A stretch of 64,000 bases of DNA. Source: Apostichopus japonicus. Taxonomy: Eukaryota > Echinodermata > Holothuroidea > Aspidochirotida > Stichopodidae. The stretch spans positions 5,467,999-5,531,998 of the forward strand of contig NC_092565.1 of the NCBI RefSeq assembly GCF_037975245.1. Direction: 5' to 3'. The notes beneath the pieces were generated by a model. It was not told the origin of the DNA. It ran no database searches and saw only the letters and a program-made list of their open reading frames with translations. Of this stretch, positions 11,563-23,429 are shown one piece after another. The position numbers were made by a program, and so were the translations under genes. Each line of letters begins with the position of its first letter. The first letter of the stretch is position 1.

Positions 11563-12707
11563 TTTGAGTGAAGATGAAATGGAGGCGCTATGGCATATTT
11601 CAATTTCAGCTAGCAGCATTGTACGCGACAGAGATAAACAGTCAGCACGTATATACCCCCCTCATAATCGTTGGGTAGGGGAGGGGGAAGAGGGGGAAGA
11701 GGATAGGAGATGCGCCAAGTTGGGAATAATCAGGGCTTGTTATAAGTTGTGACATGACCTGCTTACAATAAGGGGAATATTAGCTGAAAACAATCTATAC
11801 TACAATAATGTAAATTTACATAAATTGTAATTCGAATCGCCGCCGCTGCGCGTGCCACTAAATTGTGACTCCGTAAACTTGACAAAGTTTCCATATATTG
11901 ACCTCCTTTTATCTATAGAAAAACCTTTGATAATCTTCAGAGATCAATTTGCAAAATTTACTACATAAAAACAAAACACATTAATAGAGATGCATAAGCC
12001 TCTGGCAATGTGGAATGATAATTCCTCTCAGTCCTGCGAAATCATGGCCGGATAATTACTCACGCTTAAAAATGAAGGACAGTTTTCTTGGGTACCATAT
12101 ATAATCAGCCTAGGGGCAGGCCCAGGATCTAGTATAACGGAGAATGCGATACTGGGGTCTTTGGAGCCGACTCTCCGTGTAGCGGAAGTATTAATTATAT
12201 GAGTGACATGAGTGGTTTAGCCTTCGTGATCAATATAAGTATACCATAACTCATATTCCTGGAAGGGGGGGGGGATGAAGAAAGACAGTGACGACAAAGG
12301 AAACAAAATTTATCACTACAAATCAAATGTGCATGTAAAGACACTGCAGGCTTGGTCGATAGTTAACTGACTTTTGTAGCGTCGTCCTTGTGGGCAGAGG
12401 AGTCAACGGTGGCCCCATTAGAACATTTTAATGAGAGTAAAACATGTTGCTGAACAGAAAGAAATGTTACTCGCCAAAGTGCAAGAATTTACCCCCCCCC
12501 ACCCCTCCCAATCGACCACTGAGTTTGGGCATGGGCAATGTAAGTCTCGTCAAGAACATTGATCCGGCTCCCAACTTCCCTTCAAAACGGAGGACCCTTG
12601 GATCATGACTGTGACTGTCGGTTGAAAGGCTCGCAATTGAATACTGAACTGAATTCTAGGCTGAAAACTTACGTAGTGACGATATTTTCGATTTAGTGTT
12701 ACACAAA
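11563..12707. promoter_or_regulatory. Divergent intergenic region ATP5ME / ARL10
   Basis: Both genes start outward from this 1,145-bp stretch, so it must contain at least their core promoters and 5' UTRs. No TATA box was recognised. A small CpG-bearing patch lies at about 11826-11855, and C/G runs sit at about 12263-12274 and 12491-12500. A shared promoter is less likely here than in the 132-bp HIGD2A/VPS51 gap. Confidence 0.5.
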
Positions 12708-12854
12708 ATGGCGCTCTCCTGGGAGACTTTGGCAAAAGATATAGTTTTCAACAAAAAGACTTGGTTAGCTTTAGGTGTTGCTAGTTTTGCGGGATCGGCT
12801 CTCTACGTTGCTTATCGGCTTCATGAAATAGCGAAACGGCAAAGAATGCTCAGG
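12708..12854 (+). CDS. ARL10: ARL10 exon 1 (membrane anchor)
   Basis: Starts at ATGGCGCTC in an AAAATGG context and ends AGG before GTATGA, phase 0. It encodes residues 1-49: a short N-terminus, one hydrophobic helix, and a basic stop-transfer-like stretch (HEIAKRQRMLR). It falls in no long ORF because its frame closes within the intron. Confidence 0.85.
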
Positions 12855-15800
12855 GTATGAAAGAGTGAAAGGGATTTCTTATATTTTTCTGTCGTTAATG
12901 AAAGTGTCTTCAGTTTGCATAGCGTTAACTGTTGTTATTACTAGCCTAGCGTTTGGCCTAGCCTAATACTAGGCTATTATATGTAATGTCTGTAACTGTC
13001 TGTAAGCAGTATTTATAAGACTAAGAAATTTAAGAGAGAATCCTAACTTAGACCGTTGACAGAACTAAACATCAAGATAAGTATATCAAAACCAAGTGTC
13101 AGCCGGAAATATGACTAAAGTTAGACATAGGTGGTTCAGTGACCATATTTTCAAATTTCCATCTGGATGCTTTAAAAGTTAAACTTAAATTGAAAGTTCT
13201 TGGATTTAAGACAGTGAATATACAGACTAGACTATGGCCTAGACTAATGTTTGTTTTAGCATAGGGAAATCCATTGTACAATGGCAAAATGCAGACACAG
13301 ATTTTCTCATTGGTGTAGTAGAATCTTTTGCAGAATTCATGTCTTGAAATAGGCCTAGCCTAGGCCCTAGTTAACCTTCTTACTAAAGTATTTCTCGCAA
13401 TGTTGAGATCGATGTTAAGTGGATCGGGTTTGATATAGATTACTGGCTTTTTCATCAAGCCATATCCCAAAAATTTCAAGAATAGCAACTGGTAATTGTT
13501 TGTTCTGGTTTGCTCCTGGAAGACCATTGATTCATTTATCAAGGGAGTTAGAAGAAACAAATTTGGAATGCTTAAAGGTTTGCTGTGTATTGTTCAAGAT
13601 TATTCTTACTTATCACTTCTGTAAATTTGATTTTTTGATACAGGAAGCCCCAGAAAAGAGAGTTTTGGTATTGGGATTGGATGGAGCAGGAAAGAGTAGT
13701 CTTTTGCAGCATATGAACAGTGGTGATTCTGCCAGTGCACTGCAACCTACAAATGGGTTCAGTGTCATCAGCATCCAAAATGAAGGAGTAGCTCTCAATA
13801 TTTGGGAAGGTAAGTTCCCTTCAATAATACATGTAGAGTAGTTTTACCTTCTTTGTGCCTATACATAAGATGATACATAGTTTTAGTTCTTGGAAAATAT
13901 TATTGACATGAAAGAAATTTTGCTAATTGTCTCTTAACAGTTGTTTAACAAACAGCTGTTTGTTCAACAAGATTATTGTCTAGATGTAAGTTAGGATCGA
14001 GTAATTTAACATGAGAATAATTAATTCCATAATTTTGACGACATGATAGCATTATTTAATGATAATTATATAGCGGTAAATCAATTTAAAATGTTAAAAA
14101 TTGTCAAATCTTCCGCAAATTCACTTTGGTAGGGTCTGCCAAAGAAATGATGTTGCCATTATAAATGAATATTTCAAAGAAAATCATTCCATTGACAGGT
14201 TACAAGATTATGGGTTAGTATTTGACATACATGTATGATACACACTAAAGGTCTCTCTGATGAGCTACTGGCAACTGAACACATAATTCTGGAATTAGTG
14301 AAATAACTTACAATGCACTTATACAGGTAATAAATTATGCATGATCATGTGACTTGTTTGAACTGAAATTTTTGTGTTAGCTAGCTGTGCAGATGTTGAA
14401 CTTTTTTTGTGCCGAAACCCATAACTGATCGATATTGTTCTTAAGGATCATTCAAGATGTTTATTAGGGTTTAGACTTTAGAGGTACTGTAAACATCTGG
14501 AAAACTGGATGGATGTAGAAACATCTACAAAAGGGAATAATTTAATGTTCAAATTTTGTTTTTGTAGCATTTGAATTTTGTATCTCATTGAATAACATAG
14601 TTCCTGTGCTATACATCATCAAACTTGTTAGCAACTTGACCATGCTTTTACATCAGTTCCCTAAATGCAAAATCGATTTTCTTTTCGGTATGGTTTGACA
14701 TTCTGATGAAGTCGCGTTTAAGAAAGGTGTTTGCCTCCAAAGCAAACATCAACACTAAATCTGTGCAGAGTGGATATGCAGTGCCTACTGTATAGCCTAA
14801 TTTGCATATATAGTAGTTCTGACAGAAGTTTTTAAGTTTTGATTTGCCTGCTATAGCTAAATTATGCCAGCTAACTGCACTGCTCTTGGCGAGAAGGGTC
14901 ACATTGTTAATATTGAAGATTGTCCTAACTTCATGGGTCATCCTGATACAGGTGTAAGCATGTATTTAGTTAACTTCACATCCCCCTTGCCATATTTCAG
15001 TTGGCGGAGCTGAAGGAGTGCGTTCGTACTGGGAAAACTTCTTGCAAGGGACTGAACTCTTAATTTTTGTTGTGGATTCAATCGACGAGGACAGGTTTAC
15101 AGTTGCAAAGGAAGAATTGACCAAACTTTTGGCAGATCAAAGGCTGAAAGGTGTACCCCTTGTGGTTGTGGCTAATAAGCAGGTAATGCAATCAAGGGGT
15201 ATCTTCTGTCCGTCTGTATGTATTTTTGTCTGTCCGTTCATTGTCGGCCTGTCCGTTCATCTATCTCGCCGTCGAGTTCTTGACAGTGTAGAAATTAAAT
15301 ATGCATTAACAATTCTCACCGTTCCATTACACACATAACTTGATGTAAGATATTTCCTTTTTGTTTATAATACTGAGGAGTTTCGTTTACTTACCACCCA
15401 TCCCTATAAACTTACCAAATATATACAGTACTCATTTAAAATGGTAATGGAATCCTAGTTGACTAAATGGTTTCTTTAGAGGATGGAAACCCTTCTTGTC
15501 AATAGGTTTTAAATACATCTAGACTTAGCACCACACCCATCAACAGTGTCTTGAAAATGGATTTCACAGCATATTTATTGTTTTAAGATGACTAAGATGT
15601 TTTATGAACATTAATGCAGTAGTTGATTGCTGCATCACTAAATAAATGACTGAATGTTAGCTTCCATCCGGACATTAAAGATCTGCTATATTGTCTCCAA
15701 TTATAGCATGCTATAGCTAGGAAAGTTTTGTGATTAAGTTATCGGCCTGCAATGGTCGTAAATCCACCTCAGGCTCTAAGATTAGCCTGCATAGCTTCTT

Positions 15801-16486
15801 ATCGCCGTTTAGGCTCTTTGTGGTAACACTGTGTGGAAATATGTTCATGTCTACAGTGTAGTTAATCATACAGCATTCACACAAAGACCATCACACAAGA
15901 ACAAATAATTGGCAGGCGTTGCAGACTAAATGGTAAAAAGAGGTCATGTTACGACCAAGGCAGGTGGATTACGTAGTCTCAAGGAAGTATCCATGATAGC
16001 GTGGTATAGTTGGGGTGTATACAGCAGCGCCAACTTCTTTACCTCGCTTCTCCCAAAATTGTTTGTTTTTAACCTATTAGGAATGCCTATAGTACTCATA
16101 CTAGCCATAACAAGATAACTGTTGTTGATATGTATCTATTATAATAATGATATACACAATGACGTATGCATAAATTGTGTCACAATGTGTAAATATAAAT
16201 TATAAAATTTTATTATTTTATTTCTATTACTAAAACTAGACCCAAGATGAGAGATAAGATCTTTCTTAACAATGCTCTTTTGTTTGTTTTCCCCCGTCAT
16301 ACTCATTCATAGGATCAAGCAGGTGCTAAGCAAGGAAGTGAAATCTGCAAAGCCCTGGGAGTTGAACCTGATTGCGATGACAGAGATGTATACATAATCG
16401 AGACACACACCTCAGAGAATTCAGCCAGCCTGGAGGAGATTGAAAGATTGAAGAATATGATGAGGACGCTCTGGCCCAAGGACTAA
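12708..16486 (+). CDS. ARL10: ARF-like GTPase, ARL10/ARL9 type (4 exons)
   Basis: Exons 12708-12854, 13644-13809, 15001-15182 and 16313-16486 splice in phase to 222 residues. Exon 1 encodes a hydrophobic anchor (about residues 18-38, TWLALGVASFAGSALYVAY) in place of the Gly2 myristoylation helix of ordinary ARFs. The GTPase fold follows: G1 GLDGAGKS (60-67), G2-type PTNGF, G3 WEVGGAE (103-109) and G4 NKQD (163-166, split by intron 3). The usual catalytic Gln after VGG is Ala, which fits ARL9/ARL10, whose G3 also lacks that Gln. The family binds GTP on membranes; ARL10 has been linked to mitochondria, so an outer-membrane site is possible. Linkage to HIGD2A favours ARL10 over ARL9. ARL9 remains the main alternative. 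Confidence 0.85.
13644..13809 (+). CDS. ARL10: ARL10 exon 2 (P-loop)
   Basis: Acceptor GATACAG, donor GTAAGT. It encodes residues 50-104 with VLVLGLDGAGKSSLLQHM (P-loop) and the PTNGF switch-I motif, and leaves one base. Confidence 0.93.
15001..15182 (+). CDS. ARL10: ARL10 exon 3 (switch II to NKQ)
   Basis: Acceptor ATTTCAG, donor GTAATG, phase 0 at the end. It encodes residues 105-165: VGGAEGVRSYWENFLQGTEL, then LIFVVDSIDEDRF and VVVANKQ. Confidence 0.93.
16313..16486 (+). CDS. ARL10: ARL10 exon 4 (C-terminus)
   Basis: Acceptor CATTCATAG. The first codon supplies the Asp that completes NKQD. Residues 166-222 include ICKALGVEPDCDDRDVY and a last helix, then TAA. The region where G5 should lie reads ETHTSENSA, a weak match to the usual (T/C)SA. 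Confidence 0.9.
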   Translation, partial: DQAGAKQGSEICKALGVEPDCDDRDVYIIETHTSENSASLEEIERLKNMMRTLWPKD

Positions 16487-19400
16487 AGGAGCGGAGAAGC
16501 AGCGAAGGACTTGTAATATATCTATATACATATTTACAACTTCATCTACCCGTCACAAGGCTAAATGTTGATGAGTTCTTATTTGTAATGTCACTGAGTC
16601 GAAAGAGTTATCTGTGTTTGTTAGGTGGGTGTCATAGCTAGGACGGTTTTTCATACAAAAGCAAAAGGAAAACAAAAATAATTCCATGTCGAAGGCATGT
16701 CTCTGGCTGTTGCTTTTGGTTGATCCAAACCTTCTAGCCATGGGGTACCTTGAGCCCATCGGTACCTTGCGGTCCAATACCTTGAGTTGATCAGTTAATG
16801 CCTTAACATAATCATGAAATTTAATTTAAAAAAACCCTCAAAACCTGATTCAAAATCATATTTTTTGTTACAGTAAACAATGTTGGAAAATATAATTAAT
16901 GTATATACTTACATTTCAGTTTTAAAAGTACTGTACAAACACATCAGCTGGCTTGACTGTTGTATAGCCTTAATGCAACTTTTAGCACAAATTTTTGCAA
17001 GTCTTGAGACTTGTGACACACTATTTTGTTCATTCAAAGTTACATAATGACATAAAAGGGTGCTATAAAAATATCGCTGGGCGATCAACTCAAGGTAACA
17101 TTTGCAAAGTTTCGTGTAATGGGTACAAATCAGGTTTGGAGGGTGATTTGAGATGTCATATTTTAACATGAAGGTCTAAATATTAGGATGTGGTGAATAA
17201 TTATGAGAAAAAAAGAAAAATAAGGAACAAAAAAAACTCCAACTTGTATTAACTTTGAACTATTCTGTTGAGTTGGGGAATAAACTACATTCCGTTTGAT
17301 CAACTCATGGTACTACCATGCTAGTGATTGTGTGTCTATCTGTTTGTTGTTAAAAAGGAACTGGTTTATCACAATCCTTGGATTTGATTTTTTTTTTTTT
17401 ATTACAATGTGAAAGGGCAAAAAAAAAATAGGAATTAGTTTCCGTGTGTCATGTAAGATTATGTAGCATTCATTTATTTACAAATTCAGTTCTTTTGATG
17501 TTTAGACATGTTGGCACAGACATTGTTGATGTCATTATCCAAAACAATAAAACCACACAAAACTATCAAAGCTTGTTCAGTTATTCATATCAGAAAAGTC
17601 TCCTTTGAAACAGTAAATCTATCATAATTTTTCCGTTGTATGCAAATGACATTGTATCTTTTGATTTTAATATGGTATTGAAATACATGGACAAGGAGGA
17701 ATCTTTTTGTATCGGGAGGGGGAGAGTTAAAACAATTTGATTACCATGTAAAATGCTTTGTAAAAAGGGCTACTCTCTACCCCCCCCCCTCTCAAGTGCC
17801 ATAATCAGTGGTGTATGATATAACCCTTGAATGTTTCTCCAATTCTGTCAAACAATGAATGGAAGTAATATTTGTTGCCAATTCTGGACTACAACAATGA
17901 AGTTTCAATAATTGTTTGCTAGTTTTATGTTTTGTTGCACATTTTTTCACGCATCAGTAGATACCTGGTTTACTCTGTGTCTGTAAGGACAAAATAACAA
18001 ACACTGAAGATTTGAGACACCAGGCCGCAAATATCAGGCTCTTTAATAACTGGCTAAATGCCAGTGGATTTCGGTGTTTGCCAGTAGAAGAATTAGGTAC
18101 TTGCGTTTATCTGCCAGTACACGCATGTCACATCTGAGCATTAATTTCAAAGAAAATGCTACTTTGAATTTGATTCTAACAGGTAGATTTATTACATGGT
18201 CAGTAGCAGGTGGCTAAAACATTGAATTGTTTGGTCTTGACACACATACTTGACATTTCTCTGTCACAAGATGTTTTAGTCTGTTCAGCATCTTGTTCAG
18301 CATAGGTCAATTTAGCATAGACTGTTCAGCAGCGGTCAAATCTGAATGAATTATTTTTGGTCTTGAAGCAGTTTATAACAGTTTCGAATGAATACTATAG
18401 CTTTGCCCTCCCCCCCCCCCTTTTCCCACCGCTACTGTATAAGCTTACATGTTCAAATGTAATACTTGATTCAGAGATTATTCCTTTTACAATGTATGAC
18501 ACAAAAGCTCATTCTGTCATCATGCTTAACATTGCATTAAAGTTTAATATTCAATTTGAGGGATACCTCAGAAGTCTCTGTTAGAGTCGCTTTATAAGTC
18601 TCTTTATAATTCTGAAATCTTTTATTTGTACTCCTTTTGTCACTGAAGGTGTGTAAATGGTACAGTGTTGCTATACTTCCTTCCGATTACAAACTTAACT
18701 GTACAATTTTTATGTGAATAATAGAAATGTTGTCACTTGAGTATTTCAAATAATTTTTCTTTTTTTTCTTTCTTAAACTCCATTTGGTGTGCCTGCAATT
18801 AGCTGCACAAAACTTTGAGAGTTTTTCAGGTTATTTTTAGTGGACAATGTCAACTTTCTGTTAGTTTTCGTTGGATCTCTCATGGCATTTCTAGGATATT
18901 TGAAGCTTGCCGATACATCACCTTGAAGAAAAGAGAATACAAGACAGTTCCCTTATTCCGTTCCTCTTAAATTTCCGATATGTGATCTAAATTCCTACCG
19001 TATAGATGTGAACTTTAGTAGTAGCTTTAAGAATTATATCAGGACTACAGTTTTTTGACAATTCCATTCTGTTTTGCTATTGATTATGATTAGCCAAATA
19101 AAAATGTAACAGTGACATCTAGTCGATGGCAGTTTTAACCATTTAATGGGACCCAGAGTCTCAAGTTACAAACATGTGTAAATATTTATTACAGAAATAG
19201 GTCACATTAGATTCATTGGAATAGCCTATTGTTTGCATGACTTGTGTTGTTGAGGTATGGGATATTGAAGTATGTTTGCTTTAAATGGAAAAATTTGTTT
19301 GTACTGAAGGATTTTATCCCATGAAGGAATTCGATAAATAAAAATAAATTCTTTGCATATGCTATGTCAAGGACAGCAATAAATTCATGTTATGACTGTG

Positions 19401-20259
19401 TAGACCAGCCCCCCTCCAAGCAAAAGTAGTCAAAATTTGACATTTCATACTACCATAATAGCACACTCTCCTTCTTGAAGTTTTTTAAAAGAATTTATTC
19501 ACCATTTCTTTGTAAAAATTTGTACGTTCAGTCTTGAAGTTTTTAAGTTGTTATGAATTTTACAAAATGCTATATTAAAGTAGTGTGTATCATCCAATGG
19601 CTATATTGAAACTGCATTTCTGTGTTGTGTGGCTTAACTTGTCTACCATTACAAGGAAATATAATCATTTTGCTTTTCATCTTAGTGCAATGTTACTTAC
19701 ATTTACTGTTAATCATTTCTTGTTTTTAGTTTTATTTTATCAGTAAAACTTTTTCATGTGTACAATGTTGTTTTACTTTTTCCAACTTTTACCTTGATAC
19801 TTTTGAGTGTTATGGTGATAGGGCCATTGTGTTGTAGATTTCTTCACGAGAAATATAAATTACTGAAAAAAGTTTGAATCAAGTTTGTCTTTTAAATTCT
19901 TTTTCGGTTTCTCAAATATTTGATTTTTTATGAAGGAAAGATGGTTCGTGCTGGCCAAAGCTTCTCAAAATGATCTTAATATGAGTATATTTAAAGTAAA
20001 AAATGTCACGGTAAAAATATCCATACTCCATCTAGGACATTTGAGAGAACCCTTGACAACAGGCAAATATCTACCGTAAACAATACAACTGATTTAAGTG
20101 GATGATTGCATATTATTTTATTCATAAAAATGTCCTAAAAATACCATGAAAAGCTCCCCAATTTTGCAACACATCTAGCAAATATAAGTCACTATTTGCT
20201 CAATTTACAATACATGATGTTGGTGCTTGTTTTTGATAACACACAAGAAAAGTAGAACT
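16487..20259. other. ARL10 3' UTR and spacer
   Basis: No further coding exon was recognised. AATAAA strings occur near 17278, 17546, 19089 and 19335; any could end the ARL10 transcript, and none is close to the stop at 16486. C runs occur at about 17783-17791 and 18408-18420. Confidence 0.4.
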
Positions 20260-21470
20260 AGAGCACCAATGGTGCAGAAGCTCATACCTTTTCGAGCTTA
20301 AAAATGTAGGGCCCACAAAACTTTATGGCCCACCAAATTTCAGGCCATTTTTCAGATTCCACCAATTTTGGGCCCATGAGGGATAACTCCCCCCCCCCCT
20401 CCGTTAGCAGAATCCTGGCCACACCACTGGCTATAATTCCTATTTTCCCCCTTAAAATCCTATTTTACCCACTCTCTCAAACAATACCACTGACCTACCC
20501 TATTAAACTTTCTCCCCTCTACCTGAGCAGACCTGAAGCACTCCTTGCCAAAATTTTGGCTGGCTGCCTACATACAGTACCTCAGGCTCAAAGACTTCTA
20601 AGAATCGGCAAGTGCTGATTGGCTATAGGGCTCTCATGCTTACAGTTCAACAGTTAATAACTCCCAGTCCTGCTTTAATTCCACTAACAGCCTCTGCAGA
20701 GCTTAACCACAAATGTAAACAAACACTGCCGAGACTGGGAGACAAATTAAAGGAACTTTGGCAAAAGGTGAAGCCTCAGATTTTTTTAAACAATGGGGAT
20801 TAATTGTAATTAATTAACTTTTGACCAAAAATTATTAGGCATCACCTTATTCATACACAATCCAACAATCATCAGTTCAACTTTGAATATGACCCATCAA
20901 AATCTTGAGGTGATTGAGATATTTGAAAATATTACAAAGAATGACCCCTGATGACCCCCTAAATGACATTTGACCTCGATTTTCCGAACACCCCTCATAA
21001 CTCTCATCCTGAGGAACGTTGTGACCAAGTTTCATTATAACTGGCCATACACTGTACGAACAGGAGCAATTTGAAAATATAGGGCCGCGGCCCGGGCCAC
21101 AAAAGACCCCTAGTTGATCTTTGATCTCAAATTCATGAACACCCTGAAGGTAAAACTTCGATAGTACTATCGTGACAAACCCTCAACATTGTACCATGGA
21201 ATCTGTAGGAGAAGAAGCATTTTGCGTATTTCCACAAAATGGCCCATTACGGCCCACAGGTGACCTTTGACTCCAAATTTCGGACCAACTCTGATGGCCC
21301 TATACCCAATGGTCCTTGTGTCCAAGTTTCATGAAATTCCATCAAACACTGTGTGAGTGGGAGCGGTTTTACCAATTGTTGACGGATATAGTGATAGAGT
21401 GATAGAATGATAGAGTGATAGACGCCGCACTGTAACAATAGCTCACACCAGCATGCTGGTATGAGCTAAA
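20260..21470. repeat. Interspersed repeat with internal ~150-bp periodicity
   Basis: The stretch contains diverged repeats of a module with TGACCTTTGAC, then GACCAAGTTTCAT and then GTGGGAGC-like elements (for example at about 20965-21080 and 21258-21370). Its right end has a near-palindrome, TAGCTCACACCAGCATGCTGGTATGAGCTA-like, at about 21440-21469. Its left end has GCACCAATGGTGC and AGCTCATACC. The matching AGCTCATACC and GGTATGAGCT suggest terminal inverted repeats. No TSD or transposase was found, so the class is uncertain. Confidence 0.55.
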
Positions 21471-22373
21471 AATACAATTGAAGAGATCATGACTTTTCCT
21501 TTCCAACATTTTAATAGAAATCTCTGTTCATGTTCCACAAAGTTTAAGAAAAAAATGAAGAGACCTCTTAGCTCTTTGGTGACAATTTGCAGAAAATACT
21601 CAAATACAGTACATTTACATTTTTAGCTGATAATTGCCAAAAATTGTTGGTGTTGTTGCAACAATCTCAACTCTCAAGGTGCAAATATTATCATGTAAAC
21701 TCACAGACACATACTGCCCCAATGTACAGTACCTTGGTCCATTTGACACACATTGACATCTTTATTTCTGGAACACAAAAATAGAATTGTTTCATTTAAT
21801 CCCTAAAATGGTTAATATTTCACCCCAGAAGACCCCCTCTTATTTACAGAGCTCTGTTACGCTTTCATTGCTATACACAAGTCCTTTACCTTTTATATGT
21901 CATGATGAAATTTGTGCTTGCTCTGAAAATAGTAGTGTTTTCATGAATACTTTATTTGACTGTCAGTTCTTAAGATCTGTTTAGAGCAATCACATTGTCT
22001 TCATGGTCCGATGCAATTGGCTTTATCTAGGTCTAAAAATACAGCGATTTAACTTTTCCCACTCTTTAAAGAACAACTAAAAATATATAGTGATTTGTCA
22101 TTAACCACCCACCCAGCATTTGCATTGTTGGATAAATATTAAGAACTTTATAATATGTTAAACATCATCTCTTTAGTACAAGCCATGATGTAGTTGCGTT
22201 ACAATGGCAATTGTAAGAGAGACTTCTTACTCTTTTTGTAATTAAATAATACATATTTGCAAACATTCAGCAGGATCTTAATTCACTTCGAATGCACCTT
22301 TACTGACTCAAGTTTAATTGTGAGCTCAGTTAACTTCCTCTTCATTTCCTTCATCATGATTGGCCATTCAAGT
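21471..22373. other. Spacer downstream of HIGD2A
   Basis: No coding exon recognised. It must contain the HIGD2A 3' UTR. The complement of ATTAAA at 22313-22318 lies 56 bases beyond the stop and is a candidate polyadenylation signal. Confidence 0.45.
22313..22318 (-). terminator. Candidate HIGD2A polyadenylation signal (ATTAAA)
   Basis: The minus strand reads ATTAAA 56 bases after the stop, in the usual distance range. Variant hexamers are common by chance in AT-rich DNA. Confidence 0.4.
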
Positions 22374-22588
22374 TCATTTCTGATCCTGATTGGGATTATC
22401 TGGAGGGGATTTGTTAGGATAGCCTGAATTTCCTTTCGCTGTTTGGATGGCAACACCAACAATTATTGCACCAATTGTAAATGCCTGGGCAGCGACTCGA
22501 AATCTCATCATCAGCTGTGACTTTTTAGTCTGACCTTTTCGAAACTGGATCAGTCCAAGCGTCAAAGCAACTGCTGTCGCACCACAAC
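22374..22588 (-). CDS. HIGD2A: HIGD2A exon 2
   Basis: Acceptor CCATCCAG. The split Gly codon joins I52 to GCGATAVALTLGLIQF. It encodes both membrane helices and the HIG1 motif, and ends with a TGA whose complement is at 22374-22376. Confidence 0.93.
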
Positions 22589-23266
22589 CTGGATGGGACA
22601 AGACATGAAATAGTGGGTACTTAGTCTGTGTACATTTTATTCTCAGCATTAAAGAATTTCCTGACAATGGATATATTAAATTTTGCCTTTCAAAGCGTAA
22701 TCAATATTAATTGCACTAGTTACTGAACTGTTAGGCAAATTTCAAACACCTTTTAGTGTTGAGCACTACATAATCATTTTGTAAAGCATTACATACAATG
22801 CAATATTTTCTGTGCCCTATATTACTGAAAGAACTTTCATCCTTCTGTTGAAAGTCTTCATGGTTACATATCATATACAAATTGAAATATATCCGAAAAA
22901 AAGAAGAAATACATCTGATCATGCAATGTAGTCTGTGCCAAACAATTCAAGGTAGGAATCATAAAGACTAGGCGACCAATAACATTGCGTATATGTTAAA
23001 GTTGCCTTTAGACTTTCTGAAGGTTAACTAGTGTACAGTGTACGCAGTGCAAACGCGTTTTCGCTTAACTGCTCACTACACTGAATGTAATACTAAATAT
23101 GAAACAAACCTATCGGAACGAACGGATTCTGTTTTACTTTTTCCATGAATTTTTCCTTGAAACCTTTAGTTTTATATGGCACCCAATCTTTTAACTCGGG
23201 TGGCATTTCACCAGGATAGAGAAACGCCGCCGGTTTCTTTGGTTTTTCTACATTTCCTGAAGACAT
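22374..23266 (-). CDS. HIGD2A: HIG1 domain family member 2A-like (2 exons)
   Basis: Minus-strand exons 23266-23110 and 22588-22374 join in phase to 123 residues (human HIGD2A ~106). The N-terminal half ends FKEKFMEKVKQNPFVPIG, matching the HIGD2A approach to the first membrane helix. Two membrane helices follow (about residues 54-68 and 86-101), linked by a basic loop with QLMMRFRVAAQ (77-87). That fits the HIG1 signature QX3RXRX3Q. In the family, this inner-mitochondrial-membrane protein helps assemble cytochrome c oxidase and respiratory supercomplexes. The C-terminus carries an extra polar, Asn/Pro-rich tail of about 20 residues compared with human. It lies head to head with VPS51. Confidence 0.93.
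23110..23266 (-). CDS. HIGD2A: HIGD2A exon 1
   Basis: Encodes residues 1-52, starting MSSGNVEKPKKPAAFLYPGE and ending NPFVPI, with one base left before donor GTTTGT. It is missed by a simple long-ORF view because the donor is followed by stops. Confidence 0.9.
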
Positions 23267-23398
23267 ATTTTTAGCTTCTTCGGGCCAATAATTACAATGT
23301 TACGTAAGCGAGATGCACATCAGTAATACGACATCCACCTCTATTTTGAAAGCATCGTTAAATGCACTACACGTAAGGCAGTCGCCTAACCCCCAGAA
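23267..23398. promoter_or_regulatory. Bidirectional promoter HIGD2A / VPS51
   Basis: Only 132 bp separate the two start codons, so 5' UTRs and both transcription starts must lie in or very near this stretch. No TATA box was seen. Short CpG-containing strings (TTACGTAAGCGAG, AATACGACA, ACACGTAAGG) are present, including a palindromic TTACGTAA. Confidence 0.75.
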
Positions 23399-23429
23399 AT
23401 GGCTTCATCGAACTCTCCTGCAGGTGAAG
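23399..23429 (+). CDS. VPS51: VPS51 exon 1
   Basis: Encodes [10 protein letters not shown] plus one base before GTAATA. The start has a GAAATGG context. It is chosen because joining it to exon 2 restores frame (GAC codon). No other ATG upstream of exon 2 gives a family-like N-terminus. Confidence 0.8.

Noticed and set aside
11450-11752. 100-codon plus-strand ORF over the ATP5ME start
   Set aside because: It overlaps ATP5ME exon 1 on the other strand and has no family resemblance.
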